64,000 bases of DNA from Desulfovibrio psychrotolerans. GTDB lineage: Bacteria; Desulfobacterota; Desulfovibrionia; Desulfovibrionales; Desulfovibrionaceae. The first letter of the stretch is position 1. The number at the start of each line of letters is the position of its first letter. Made by a program: the position numbers and the translations under genes. A model generated the notes under the pieces. The model did not search any database. It saw only the letters and a program-made list of their open reading frames with translations, and was not told the DNA's origin. The DNA lies in assembly GCF_013340305.1 (NCBI RefSeq), contig NZ_BLVP01000010.1, positions 1-64,000 on the forward strand, in the 5' to 3' direction. This document shows, piece by piece, positions 1 through 9,515 of the stretch.

Positions 1-1
1 C

Positions 2-3000
2 AGCTTTACCATTACGGTGACGGGTACCAACGATGCGCCCGTTGCCAAGGCGGCCACGCTGCTGGTGGAAGAAGGCTTTGTGCCGGACGGTGAGGAGCAT
101 GTAGCCGGCAAGCTGGAAGCCACGGACGTGGATGGCGATGAGCTGGCCTATTCGCTGATGAGCGCGGCCCCTGCGGGCTTTACGCTGAACCCGGACGGTA
201 CCTACACCTTTGACGCCACCGACCCCGCCTATGACAGCCTGAAGGCCGGTCAGGTGAAGACCATGGTGGTGACCTACAAGGTGGAAGACGGCCACGGCGG
301 TGAAGCCACTGCCAAGCTGACCATCAAGGTAACAGGCACCAATGACGCGCCTGTAGCCAACGCCCATGCGGATGTTGCAGCAACCGAGGACGGTGCTCTG
401 GTCAAGGGACGGGTGACGGCTACGGACGTGGACGGCGACAGCCTCTCCTTCTCCGTGGTGGACGATGTGCCCGGCTTCACCATGCAGACCAACGGCAGCT
501 ACATCTTCGATCCCAAGGACCCCGCCTATGATTCCATTGCGCAGGGCGAGGTGCGGGACGTGGTGGTGACCTATACGGTTGATGACGGTAAGGGCGGTAC
601 GGATACGCAGACCCTGACCTTCAAGGTCTCTGGCGTGAACGATGCTCCCGTGGCGAACGATATAACCTATGCTGACGGGGCAGAGGCTCAGTTCGGCCTT
701 ACCGGCAAGTTCTACGCCTACGACAACCAGACCCATGGCGCAGATACCACATGGCAGGCTCTGAACACCGTGCTGGCGCACCTTGCCGAACACGGTTCCA
801 GCCCGGATGCCACTTTTGTGGCTGACACGCTGAACTTTGGCCCCAAGTCCAACACGCTGAACAGCCTTGAGGAGTTGCGGGACTTTATCGGCACCAACGG
901 GCACAGCGTTGCCGCGACAGAAGACGCCAATTTTGCCGGAGCGGATCGCGGCATCATGCAGCTTTCCGGTCAGGTGAATCTTGATGCCGGAACCTACAGG
1001 CTGAAGGTCTACTCTGACGACGGTTTCCAGATCAAGGTGGACGGGGTTGTGGTGGCGCAGTTCGTTTCGGACAGGGGTGCCGGGACAACCGTCAGCCCGG
1101 AATTCACCATTGCGGACTCCGGCTACCACTCCATTGAGATCGTCTACTGGGATCAGGGCGGCGCATATGTGCTGAACGTGGCCATTGCGGAAAAGACGGG
1201 CGCAACGTGGTCTGACTATACCGTGCTCGGGTCCACCATGCTGGTGCAGGACGGCGTAACCCCCGATCCCTTTGTGGGGCTGGAAGACAACGCCCTTGCC
1301 TTTAATGCAGCGGATATCCTTGCCCATGTGACCGATCCGGATTCCGGCGATACGGTTTCTCTGCATTCGGTGCAGCTTGCCCCCGGTTTTGAGGAAGCAG
1401 GCAGCCTTGTGTGGGATGCCGCGACAGGCAGCATCACCTTTACCCCTGCGGATAACTGGCACGGCGATGTACTGCTTACCTACACCGCCAAGGACAACAA
1501 CGGCGCGGTGTCCAATACCGGCAAGCTCACCCTGCACGTGGCATCGGTGAACGATGTGCCCGTGCTGAGCGACGGCACCCTTACCGTAGACGGCGTAACC
1601 CCCACGGAAGACACTGCCTTTATGTTCACGGCGGCGGATATTATTGCCTCGCTGGACGGGTTTGACGTGGAGGACGGCACCAACCTGTCCGTCTCCTCCC
1701 TTACGCTTGCCGAAGGGCAGGGCTCCATAACCGACCTGGGGAACGGAAACTATCGGTTTGACCCGGCGCAGGACTTTAACGGCAAGGTCACGTTCAACGT
1801 TACCGTGGCTGACTCTGACGGAGCCACCGCCAGCGCCAAGGCGACCTTTACGGTTGAGGCTGTGAATGACGCCCCGGTGGCGGTTTCTGAGATTGTAGGC
1901 GTTTCCGGGCTTACCGGCAGCTTCTACGCCTTTGATAACCAGAAGCACGGCACGTGGACCTCTGCCAACGCCCTGAACATGGTGCTGGCGCATATAGCAG
2001 CTAACGAAACGCCTGACGCAACCTTCACGGTTTCGGCGCTGGATTTCGCCCCCCAGAGCGGCACCCTGAACAGCCTTGGCGAACTGCAGTCCTTCCTTGG
2101 TGCAAACGGCGGCAATGTGGTGCAGACGGGCAGCTTTGACGGGGCGGACCGGGGCATTATGCACATGTCCGGCACCGTGTATCTGGCTGCGGGCACGTAC
2201 AAGATGCGCGTTTACTCCGACGACGGTTTCCAGATGTCCATTGACGGCAAGGTGGTCGGACAGTTCGTCACCGACCGTGGCGCGGGCACTACCACCTTTG
2301 AATTCACCGTGGCGGAAGACGGCTACTATCCGCTGGATATGGTTTACTGGGATCAGGGCGGAGCCTATGTGCTCAAGGTGGAGATTCAGGAGAGCGGCGC
2401 AGCCGACTGGACCGTGCTGGGCACAGCCGCAGAGGGAGAAAACTTCTCGCTGCACACCACGGGCACCACGGCACCGTTCAGCGGGCTGGAAGACACTCCG
2501 CTGACCGTCAGTGCCGCCGACCTGCTCGCCAACGACCGCGATGCGGATGGCGATGCGCTCTCGCTCACCGATGTGTCGGTAGACCCGGCGCACGGAACGG
2601 TTACGCTTGATGAGAACGGCAACATTCTCTTCACGCCTGCCAAGGATTTCTTCGGCGAAGCCGTTATCACCTACCATGTGACGGACGGGCAGGCAGTGAG
2701 CAATGCCGCCACCTTCACGGTGGTGGTGGACCGCGTTGCCAACGGCGTGACCTACATTGTGAACGATGACGAAAAGCCCAACCCGGTTTATTCCGGCGAT
2801 GGTATAGCTTACGACGGCACCTACTCGTTGCCTGACGGCACAGTCACCGTGGGCGGCGACGGTAGCTCCGTTGCGGCTGGCGGTTCATGGAACACCATAA
2901 AGAGCGTGAAGGCGCAGTCCGATGCGGACTCCACCGTTACCATTTCGAACTTTGTCCGTGCGGATGTGGATCTGAGTGCGGGCGGAGCGGACGGTGACGG

Positions 3001-5104
3001 CGTGGGCAGCACCGTGGTGGTGGAAAACGTTAAGCGCGCAGAAGTGCAGACCGGCAGCGAAGCGGATGATGTAACCATTACCGCGTGGAGCAACCAGAAC
3101 TCCGGCGGCTGGCACAGCAATATCAATGTGGAAACCGGAGCCGGTGACGACAAGATAACCCTTTCCGTTAACCCCGCGACCAAGCTCGGCGGGCAGACCG
3201 CAGCCGCAGAAACGGTGTTTAACGTGGATGCGGGCGATGGCAACGATACCATCATCCTTACAGGCGGCGGTTACAAGTCTGCCCTGCTGGAAGGCGGTGC
3301 AGGCAACGACACCATATACGGTGGTGACCTTGCGGACATTCTTGACGGTGGTTCCGGTGACGACCTGCTCTTCGGCGGTGCCGGAAACGACACCATATAC
3401 GGCGGCACGGGGAATGATACCATCACCGGCGGCACGGGCAACGACTACATTGATGGCGGAGAAGGAACGGATACCGCTGTCTATGCGGGCAACCGCAGTG
3501 CCTATTCTTTTACGCGCAACAGTGACGGCTCCATTACTGTGCGGGACTTGAGGGATAACAGTCCAGATGGAACCGACACGCTTCGTAATGTTGAGTTTCT
3601 GCAATTTGGTGGGTCAGGGGGAGAAAGCGTTTCAGTGGACGAGCTCTTCAAGGAGCCCTACCAGACCGTGACCGTGAGCTATGTAAGTTCTGATGCAGGG
3701 TATAAGAATGTGGTGGGGTACTACCTTCTTGATGCGGATGGAAAGCCCTTCTCTCCCACTATACTGTGGGAGCAGGCCTCCGGAGGCGGTAACCCGCTGA
3801 GCGGTGGATCTTCCATATCGTTTGTTATTCCATCGGGTCAGCAGTACGGGTTCTTCATTGTTCCCGATGGAACACAAAATTTGAAGAATCTCAAGCTCAT
3901 CGATGGCTTTGTTTTGAACGCAGACGGGAGCTATTCATTGCGCTATGTTGCCGTGAACGGGAAATTGGAAACAGCGCCTCTGGTTTTCTCAGACAGCACC
4001 TTGAACAGCGGAGAGAAGGAATGGGTTCAAGTTGACGAGGGCACCTATCGGTTTGAAGACAAGATTGAAGGGAGCGACAAGGACTTCAACGATGTTGTTT
4101 TCCGGGCTACTGTTGCCGAAGGTGGTGACTATGCCGCAACCACAGGAACCAGCGTGGTGTTAGAGAACACTAACGGCGCGGTGAGATATGGCTCGAAGGG
4201 GAGTGACACCTTTACAATACAGGGTGGTAATAACAATGATACTCTGGTGGGCGGAGATGGCGACGATAACTTTAACGCCCAAAGCGACCTGAGCACGTTT
4301 ACCATTCTCATGGGATCGGGAAAAGATAGTCTTTCCGTTGTGGGCAATGCCTCTAACTCCACGCTGGATGGCGGAGCCGGAAACGATAGCTTCGTCTTCA
4401 GCAAAGAATTGAGTGACTCTAAGGTGTATGGTGGTGCCGGAGACGACACCGTTACCGTTGCGGGCAATGTCAACCAGTCCACTTTGGAAGGAGGCTCGGG
4501 GAATGACTCATTCACGTTCTCATCCACCGTGCAGGGCTCCAAAATATACGGCGGTTCTGGAGATGACGCCTTCACGTTCAACGGCAACCTGAACAATACC
4601 ACTGTCGATGGCGGCGAGGGTTTTGATAAGGTCTATCTTGGCAGCTATGGCGTCCAGAACATGAGAGTTTCAAACGGCACCGTCACCTTCGGCAATGGTA
4701 ATACACTGAATAACGTTGAGTCGTTGGAATTCAATGACGGCAGCAGCTACACTGTGCGTGAGAATGCGCTGTATCGTGACATTGCAGCCAGTGAAGGAAA
4801 GCTTACAGGCACGGCTGGTGCGGATATCTTCCACGTGACGGGCAGTGCTATCATTGAGGGTTTTGATGCTGGAAAAGACGTGCTGAACCTCAGCGACCTG
4901 CTTTCGGATGTAAAAGGTGAAAGCCTTTCCGGCTACCTGTCCGTATCCAAGGGCGCAGACGGCACGGTCACGCTGGGTATTGCATCGGAAGCCGGCGGAG
5001 AGGCTACGCATAGCGTCACCTTTACCGCCCCTGCGACCGGCAGTGACCTGGACAGCGTGCTTTCGGACATGCTCAATAATAACAAGGTCATCACCGACCT
5101 GTAG
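2..5104 (+). CDS. Large RTX/VCBS adhesin, 5'-truncated by window edge
   Basis: The reading frame is open to the first bases of the window, so the N-terminus lies upstream. The visible 1,700 residues (numbered from position 17) read: VCBS repeats (about 1-220, TGTNDAPVA junctions), a PA14-like module (225-390), cadherin-like repeats (to 620), a second PA14-like module (629-790), another cadherin-like repeat (820-905), calcium-binding RTX nonapeptides of GGAGNDTIYGG type (1072-1150), a DUF4114-like stretch ending DKDFNDVVFRA (about 1340-1366), a second block of 22-23-residue RTX-like repeats (1395-1532), and a C-terminal region typical of type I secretion substrates. There is no cysteine-rich or catalytic motif. 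The inferred role is a secreted or cell-surface adhesin exported by a T1SS; the tolC-like gene directly downstream fits this. The segment around 3480-4780 is visibly less GC-rich than the first 3 kb, suggesting module exchange. The domain family is secure, the biological partner unknown. Confidence 0.93.
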   Translation, partial: SFTITVTGTNDAPVAKAATLLVEEGFVPDGEEHVAGKLEATDVDGDELAYSLMSAAPAGFTLNPDGTYTFDATDPAYDSLKAGQVKTMVVTYKVEDGHGGEATAKLTIKVTGTNDAPVANAHADVAATEDGALVKGRVTATDVDGDSLSFSVVDDVPGFTMQTNGSYIFDPKDPAYDSIAQGEVRDVVVTYTVDDGKGGTDTQTLTFKVSGVNDAPVANDITYADGAEAQFGLTGKFYAYDNQTHGADTTWQALNTVLAHLAEHGSSPDATFVADTLNFGPKSNTLNSLEELRDFIGTNGHSVAATEDANFAGADRGIMQLSGQVNLDAGTYRLKVYSDDGFQIKVDGVVVAQFVSDRGAGTTVSPEFTIADSGYHSIEIVYWDQGGAYVLNVAIAEKTGATWSDYTVLGSTMLVQDGVTPDPFVGLEDNALAFNAADILAHVTDPDSGDTVSLHSVQLAPGFEEAGSLVWDAATGSITFTPADNWHGDVLLTYTAKDNNGAVSNTGKLTLHVASVNDVPVLSDGTLTVDGVTPTEDTAFMFTAADIIASLDGFDVEDGTNLSVSSLTLAEGQGSITDLGNGNYRFDPAQDFNGKVTFNVTVADSDGATASAKATFTVEAVNDAPVAVSEIVGVSGLTGSFYAFDNQKHGTWTSANALNMVLAHIAANETPDATFTVSALDFAPQSGTLNSLGELQSFLGANGGNVVQTGSFDGADRGIMHMSGTVYLAAGTYKMRVYSDDGFQMSIDGKVVGQFVTDRGAGTTTFEFTVAEDGYYPLDMVYWDQGGAYVLKVEIQESGAADWTVLGTAAEGENFSLHTTGTTAPFSGLEDTPLTVSAADLLANDRDADGDALSLTDVSVDPAHGTVTLDENGNILFTPAKDFFGEAVITYHVTDGQAVSNAATFTVVVDRVANGVTYIVNDDEKPNPVYSGDGIAYDGTYSLPDGTVTVGGDGSSVAAGGSWNTIKSVKAQSDADSTVTISNFVRADVDLSAGGADGDGVGSTVVVENVKRAEVQTGSEADDVTITAWSNQNSGGWHSNINVETGAGDDKITLSVNPATKLGGQTAAAETVFNVDAGDGNDTIILTGGGYKSALLEGGAGNDTIYGGDLADILDGGSGDDLLFGGAGNDTIYGGTGNDTITGGTGNDYIDGGEGTDTAVYAGNRSAYSFTRNSDGSITVRDLRDNSPDGTDTLRNVEFLQFGGSGGESVSVDELFKEPYQTVTVSYVSSDAGYKNVVGYYLLDADGKPFSPTILWEQASGGGNPLSGGSSISFVIPSGQQYGFFIVPDGTQNLKNLKLIDGFVLNADGSYSLRYVAVNGKLETAPLVFSDSTLNSGEKEWVQVDEGTYRFEDKIEGSDKDFNDVVFRATVAEGGDYAATTGTSVVLENTNGAVRYGSKGSDTFTIQGGNNNDTLVGGDGDDNFNAQSDLSTFTILMGSGKDSLSVVGNASNSTLDGGAGNDSFVFSKELSDSKVYGGAGDDTVTVAGNVNQSTLEGGSGNDSFTFSSTVQGSKIYGGSGDDAFTFNGNLNNTTVDGGEGFDKVYLGSYGVQNMRVSNGTVTFGNGNTLNNVESLEFNDGSSYTVRENALYRDIAASEGKLTGTAGADIFHVTGSAIIEGFDAGKDVLNLSDLLSDVKGESLSGYLSVSKGADGTVTLGIASEAGGEATHSVTFTAPATGSDLDSVLSDMLNNNKVITDL

Positions 5105-5120
5105 TCCCATACATCAACCG

Positions 5121-5156
5121 AGCACCCTCCCCATCTCTGCGGGAGGGTGCTTTTCT
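5121..5156 (+). terminator. Rho-independent terminator after the adhesin gene
   Basis: An 11-bp perfect stem (5121-5131 with 5141-5151) with a 9-nt loop runs into TTTTCT. It lies 17 nt after the adhesin stop codon and separates it from the tolC-like gene. Confidence 0.9.
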
Positions 5157-5254
5157 GTTGATATCTTCAACGCACAAGGCTACATACAGAAAAATCCATA
5201 CGCGCGCTTCCCGCAACGCAGGGAAGCGGCGCGAGCAAATATGCAGGGGGCGGA

Positions 5255-6643
5255 ATGTTTTTTTCTCTTTTCAGCAAACACACGAAGGAACGGCTGCGTA
5301 CGGCAGCGGCAGGAAGCGCGCTGCTGGCATGTGTGGCGTTTTTTCCCGCGGCAGCTCTGGCTGATGAGGCCAGTCTTCGGGATACCGTGCTGACAACGCT
5401 CAGGCAGCACCCGCAGCTGCAGCAGTTGCAGCAGGGTAAGCAGGCGGCGGAACAGGATCACAAACAGGCTCGGGGCGGCTTCTTCCCCCGTCTGGACGCC
5501 AGCGCGCAGTACGGCACTGAGGCATACAGCGATGCTGCAACCCGCCGTGCCCAGCAGGACGGGCATTTTACCGACAGAATGGATGCCGCCCTTACCGCCA
5601 CCCAGATGTTGTGGGACGGTCATGCCACCTCCAGCAGCGTGGCGGCTGCGGAAGCAGGCATGCGCCTTGCGGACAGCCAGTTTGTGGATGCCGCCGATTC
5701 GCTGGGGCTGGATGCCGTTATCGCGCATATAGGCGTGCTCCGGCAGCGGCTGCTGGTGGAACTGGCGCAGGACAACGTGGTTCAGCATCAGGACATTTTG
5801 GCCTCCATGGAGGAGCGTGAGCAACTGGGAGCCGGAAGCCTTGCAGACGTGACCCAGACGCGTGGACGTCTTGCCCGCAGCATGACGACTCTTTCTGCCA
5901 CCCGCAGCGACCTGAACGTGCTGACGGCCAATTACTACCGCCTTACCGGGCAGGTGCCGCAGAATCTGGAAGAACCCGGACTGCCGGATGGCGTGCCGCA
6001 CGATGTGGACGCGGCAGCGGAGAAGACGCTGGAGAACAATCCCAAGATTGTTACGCTGCTGGCGGAAGTGGACCGCGCTGTGCAGAATATTCGCCGCAAC
6101 GAGGCCAACTACTATCCGGAATTCAATCTTAAGGCCTCTTCCGGCTTTACCCAGAACGCTGAATCTTCCACCACCTATACGAAGAAAGACCAGGTCATGG
6201 TCACCATGGACTGGAACCTCTTCAAGGGCGGTTCGGATGTGGCCGGGGTGCGTGCCGCACGGGCGCGCAAGTCTGCTGCGGAACTGGGACTGCGTGATAC
6301 GCGCGATGCCCTGATGGAAGAAGTGCTTGCCAGCTGGAGCCTGTATGAGGCGGCCAAGGAACAGGCGGCTCTGTATGAGCAGGCGGTGGAGTTTAACCGC
6401 CAGACCCGAGACATGTACCTGCAACAGTTCACCGTGGGACAGCGCAGCCTGCTGGACGTGCTGGATGCGGAAAATGAACTCTTCAACACGCAGGGGCAGC
6501 TTATTACCGCCCGTATGAACGTGGTTGTGGGGGGATTCCGCCTGCTGGCCCTGAACGGCGACATTCTGAGCGCGCTGAACATAGACAAGAAGGATTACAT
6601 GGATGCCGTGGCAGCCGCCGCGCCCGTGAAGGAATTGGAATAG
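5255..6643 (+). CDS. TolC-family outer membrane efflux protein (T1SS)
   Basis: This is the outer-membrane channel component of a type I secretion or efflux system. The 462-residue protein starts at ATG 5255 behind AGGGGG (5245-5250). It has an N-terminal signal peptide of about 36 residues ending in ALA-DEA. It then shows two OEP-type helical/beta repeats, the second ending with the typical QQFTVGQRSLLDVLDAENEL segment around residue 390-410. Length and architecture match the LapE/AggA-like TolC proteins that pair with giant RTX adhesins. It follows the adhesin directly on the same strand, so it is likely the dedicated exit channel. The ABC transporter and membrane-fusion components are not in the window. 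The family is certain; the adhesin as substrate is inferred from context. Confidence 0.92.
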   Translation: MFFSLFSKHTKERLRTAAAGSALLACVAFFPAAALADEASLRDTVLTTLRQHPQLQQLQQGKQAAEQDHKQARGGFFPRLDASAQYGTEAYSDAATRRAQQDGHFTDRMDAALTATQMLWDGHATSSSVAAAEAGMRLADSQFVDAADSLGLDAVIAHIGVLRQRLLVELAQDNVVQHQDILASMEEREQLGAGSLADVTQTRGRLARSMTTLSATRSDLNVLTANYYRLTGQVPQNLEEPGLPDGVPHDVDAAAEKTLENNPKIVTLLAEVDRAVQNIRRNEANYYPEFNLKASSGFTQNAESSTTYTKKDQVMVTMDWNLFKGGSDVAGVRAARARKSAAELGLRDTRDALMEEVLASWSLYEAAKEQAALYEQAVEFNRQTRDMYLQQFTVGQRSLLDVLDAENELFNTQGQLITARMNVVVGGFRLLALNGDILSALNIDKKDYMDAVAAAAPVKELE

Positions 6644-6679
6644 AAATCGGTTTTTTTACGGAACAGCCTTTTCCATTTC

Positions 6680-6713
6680 AGCCCCCCGCCCCGAAAAAGG
6701 CGGGGGGCTTTTC
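6680..6713 (+). terminator. Rho-independent terminator after the tolC-like gene
   Basis: An 11-bp GC-rich stem (6680-6690 with 6699-6709) closes a CCGAAAAA loop and is followed by TTTT. It is placed 36 nt beyond the stop codon. Confidence 0.9.
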
Positions 6714-6785
6714 GTGCGGCTGCCTTCGGGCATGGCGGGGTGTTCCGGCGGTTTTCCGTATCGGCGGGATGTTTGTGCCGCAGGG

Positions 6786-6815
6786 TTGCCATTGGCCGGA
6801 CCCGTGGGATAGTAT
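6786..6815 (+). promoter_or_regulatory. Predicted sigma-70 promoter of the dehydrogenase gene
   Basis: TTGCCA (6786-6791), an 18-bp spacer and TAGTAT (6810-6815) lie about 150 nt upstream of the start at 6968. The rest of the 6714-6967 gap has GC-rich TTTGCCC-containing repeats but no gene I can support. Confidence 0.5.
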
Positions 6816-6967
6816 GAGGAATGGCGCGCCATGGTTTGCCCTTTGGGCTTGCGTCCCGGATTTGCCCTTCTGGCCTGCGAACCGGTTTGCCCATGGCCTT
6901 GGTGCGCGTTTCAATGCATTACCGGAAAACAAGAATACGACCGCTTTGCGGCAGAGGAGTACGCACA

Positions 6968-7852
6968 ATGGGATTGAAGAAAATCGGTTGGATAGGTACC
7001 GGCGTCATGGGAAAATCTATGTGCGGTCACCTTATAACCGCAGGGTACCCGACAGCAGTGTATAACCGCACGCCGGAACGCGCCAAGCCGCTGGTGGACA
7101 TGGGGGCCACCTACTGCGCCTCTCCTGCCGAGGTGGCTGCGGCAAGCGATATCGTCTTTACCATCGTGGGCTTTCCCGCCGATGTGGAAGAGGTCTATCT
7201 GGGCGAGAACGGCATCATCCGCAATGCCCGTCCGGGCACTGTTCTGGTGGATATGACCACCTCCAGCCCCTCTCTGGCCAGTACCATTGCCGCGCAGGCG
7301 GCGGCAGCCGGAATGCATGCGCTGGACGCCCCGGTATCCGGTGGCGACCTGGGCGCGCGCAACGCCACCCTCGCCATCATGGTGGGCGGAGAGAAGGACG
7401 TGTTTGACCGCGTTCTGCCGCTGTTCAACATCATGGGTAAGACCGTGCAGCGCATGGGACCTGCCGGGGCGGGGCAGCACACCAAGATGTGCAACCAGAT
7501 ACTCATTGCCGGGACGATGGTCGGCACGGTGGAATCGCTGCTGTATGCGGTGCGGGCGGGAATGGACATGGATGCCGTTATCGATGTCATAGGCAGCGGG
7601 GCGGCGAGTTCGTGGTCCATAAACAATCTGGGCCGCCGCATTGCCAAGGGGGACTACGACCCCGGCTTCTACATCAAGCACTTCATCAAGGATATGGGGA
7701 TTGCGCTGCAGGAAGCCAGAGCCATGAACCTTTCGCTCCCCGGGCTTGCGCTGGTGCAGCAGCTGTATATTGCCGCGCAGGCGCAGGGGCTGGAAAATAT
7801 GGGCACGCAGGGGCTGTACCGCGCCTGCCTAACCGTGAACGGCATGGAGTAA
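6968..7852 (+). CDS. NAD(P)-dependent beta-hydroxyacid dehydrogenase (GarR/MmsB/GLYR family)
   Basis: A 294-residue oxidoreductase of the 3-hydroxyisobutyrate / tartronate semialdehyde / succinic semialdehyde reductase superfamily. The N-terminal Rossmann motif is IGWIGTGVMGKSM. The substrate-binding signature (ALDAPVSGGDLGARNATLAIMVGG, read here as DAPVSGG plus its flank) is at about residue 117-140. The catalytic lysine region GPAGAGQHTKMCNQ follows near 166-180. The start at ATG 6968 is chosen for the GAGGAG box at 6954-6959; an in-frame extension upstream to 6821 has no family similarity. The gene is monocistronic, with a promoter upstream and a terminator downstream. The exact substrate cannot be told from sequence. 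Confidence 0.9.
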   Translation: MGLKKIGWIGTGVMGKSMCGHLITAGYPTAVYNRTPERAKPLVDMGATYCASPAEVAAASDIVFTIVGFPADVEEVYLGENGIIRNARPGTVLVDMTTSSPSLASTIAAQAAAAGMHALDAPVSGGDLGARNATLAIMVGGEKDVFDRVLPLFNIMGKTVQRMGPAGAGQHTKMCNQILIAGTMVGTVESLLYAVRAGMDMDAVIDVIGSGAASSWSINNLGRRIAKGDYDPGFYIKHFIKDMGIALQEARAMNLSLPGLALVQQLYIAAQAQGLENMGTQGLYRACLTVNGME

Positions 7853-7945
7853 CCGCAGCTTCGTGTTCTGACCGGCCTGCTTGCAGAAGCGGGCCGTGCC
7901 TGAACATATGCAGGGCGGTGACAGACAGGCAGATACGAAACGAAA

Positions 7946-7973
7946 AAGGCTCCGGCATGCGCCGGAGCCTTTC
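7946..7973. terminator. Bidirectional terminator between dehydrogenase and tRNA-Leu
   Basis: A 9-bp stem GGCTCCGGC / GCCGGAGCC (7948-7956, 7961-7969) is flanked by A and T runs. It can terminate the + strand dehydrogenase gene and the minus-strand tRNA transcript. Confidence 0.8.
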
Positions 7974-7983
7974 ACTTTTTCCG

Positions 7984-8070
7984 TGGTGCCCAAGAGAGGA
8001 CTCGAACCTCCATGAGGGAACCCTCACTAGACCCTGAACCTAGCGTGTCTACCAATTCCACCACTTGGGC
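7984..8070 (-). tRNA. tRNA-Leu (anticodon CAG)
   Basis: Read on the minus strand, the 87-nt gene begins GCCCAAG at 8070 and ends CTTGGGC-A-CCA at 7984, so the CCA end is encoded. The D-loop contains AATTGGTAGACAC, the anticodon stem-loop is CTAGG-TTCAGGG-TCTAG with CAG at 8034-8036, and the long variable arm (GTGAGGGTTCCCTCAT) is typical of class II tRNA-Leu. The T-arm reads GGTTCGAGTCC. This tRNA decodes CTG, the dominant Leu codon in the neighbouring genes. Confidence 0.97.
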
Positions 8071-8108
8071 ACGGAACGTGCCGGGGGATTTCCCGGCAGC
8101 GAGGAGTG

Positions 8109-8137
8109 TGTTTATCCGCATCGCGTTTTTTTGGCAA
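8109..8137 (-). promoter_or_regulatory. Predicted promoter of tRNA-Leu
   Basis: On the minus strand TTGCCA (8132-8137) and TAAACA (8109-8114) are separated by 17 bp and lie about 40 nt upstream of the tRNA 5' end. The -10 is a weak match, so this is tentative. Confidence 0.4.
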
Positions 8138-8258
8138 GAACTTTTTGGGGCAGGGCAGCGTTTTCAAAAAGAACGTGCCGGGTTGTGCCTGTGCGGTTCA
8201 ACCTGTATGCAGGGGGTTGCATCTGCACGGTCTTGTTGCGTCCGCATGGTTGCACGCA

Positions 8259-8312
8259 GGGGCAGTCTGCGATTTCCTGTCGTGGCGGGGCAGTTTGCGA
8301 TTTCCTGCCGTG
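8259..8312. repeat. Two near-identical 26-bp direct repeats
   Basis: 8259-8284 and 8287-8312 share a GGGGCAG..TGCGATTTCCTG core with two differences. Further short GCACCGCATG repeats follow at 8370-8420. This sits in the 464-nt gap between the tRNA and ribF, where I see no gene. Confidence 0.75.
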
Positions 8313-8534
8313 CTTGGCCGGGTCATGACCGTTTTGGCGTTTCATGACGCACGTCGGCACGGCGCACCGCATGACGCCTGCATCGCACGAAGGCCTGCAC
8401 CGCATGAACACCTGCACCGCATGTGCGCTTGATGCTGCGGGGCTTTTGGGGTAGCAATAGTCGCCTTCACAGACGGGTTGCCCGCCGGGCAGCCCACCCA
8501 TGTTCGGCACAAGAATGGAGGCCGCTGGCACCGG

Positions 8535-9479
8535 ATGGAAATAGCACGAGAACTTCAGGAAATTACCATAGATATTTCGCGTGGCACCTCCGTCACCATT
8601 GGCAACTTTGATGGCGTGCACAACGGGCACCGCAAGCTTATACGGCGCACCATGGAAAAGGCGGCCAAGCTGGGGCTGCCCAGCGTGGTGGTGACCTTCT
8701 GCCCGCATCCGCTCAAGGTTCTGGCAGGAGTACACGCCGCCCCGCTGATAACAGACTACGAAAAGAAACTGGATCTCTTTGAGGCGCTGGGCGTGGATCT
8801 GGTGCTTATGATCAAGTTCACCAAGGAACTGGCCGCCATGGAGCCGGAATCCTTTGTGGAAGAGTATCTGGTGCACGGGCTGAACATGAAAGAGCTTGTG
8901 GTGGGGTATGATTATTCGTTCGGCAAGGGGCGCAAGGGCAACTTTGCTCTGCTTTCCGAACTGGGGAGCAAGCATGGCTACGGAACCGAGCGGCTGGACC
9001 CCGTGATCATTGACGGCGCAATTGTCAGCTCCACCCGCATACGGGATATGATACAGGCGGGCCGCGTGTGGTATGTGCGCCCGCTCATGGACAGGTTCTA
9101 CGTCATACGCGGTACGGTTATTCACGGCATGAACCGGGGCGGCAGGCTGCTGGGGTTTCCCACCGCCAACATGCGGGTGCGCGATGAGCTTACTCCCATG
9201 CCGGGTGTTTACGCCACGTGGGCGGAGGTGGACGGCAAGGTTCACAAGGCGGTGACCAATATCGGCACCAATCCGACCTTCGGCAACGATGAGATTAGCG
9301 TGGAAACCTACATTATGGACTTTTCGCAGGACCTCTACGGATGGGAACTGCGGCTTAATTTTGTCACCCGCCTCCGCGACGAGAAAAAGTTCTCCGGCGT
9401 GGAGGAGCTTATGGCCCAGATACGCAAGGACGTGGACCTTGCCCGCCAGATACTGGAAACGCCCGAGGCGCAGCTTTAA
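8535..9479 (+). CDS. ribF: Bifunctional riboflavin kinase / FAD synthetase
   Basis: RibF converts riboflavin to FMN and then FAD. The N-terminal nucleotidyltransferase half has GNFDGVHNGHRKLI (the HxGH-type motif) near residue 24-37 and the SSTRIRDMI signature near 160-170. The C-terminal riboflavin kinase half has GRLLGFPTANM and NIGTNPTFG followed by VETYIMDF. The length of 314 residues is normal. The start is set at ATG 8535, after GGAGG at 8517-8521, because the 19 residues of the longer ORF are not family-like. The next gene follows after 36 nt on the same strand. Confidence 0.95.
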   Translation: MEIARELQEITIDISRGTSVTIGNFDGVHNGHRKLIRRTMEKAAKLGLPSVVVTFCPHPLKVLAGVHAAPLITDYEKKLDLFEALGVDLVLMIKFTKELAAMEPESFVEEYLVHGLNMKELVVGYDYSFGKGRKGNFALLSELGSKHGYGTERLDPVIIDGAIVSSTRIRDMIQAGRVWYVRPLMDRFYVIRGTVIHGMNRGGRLLGFPTANMRVRDELTPMPGVYATWAEVDGKVHKAVTNIGTNPTFGNDEISVETYIMDFSQDLYGWELRLNFVTRLRDEKKFSGVEELMAQIRKDVDLARQILETPEAQL

Positions 9480-9515
9480 TCCGGCGCGCACCCGGCCAAA
9501 CAGCACGGAGCATGC

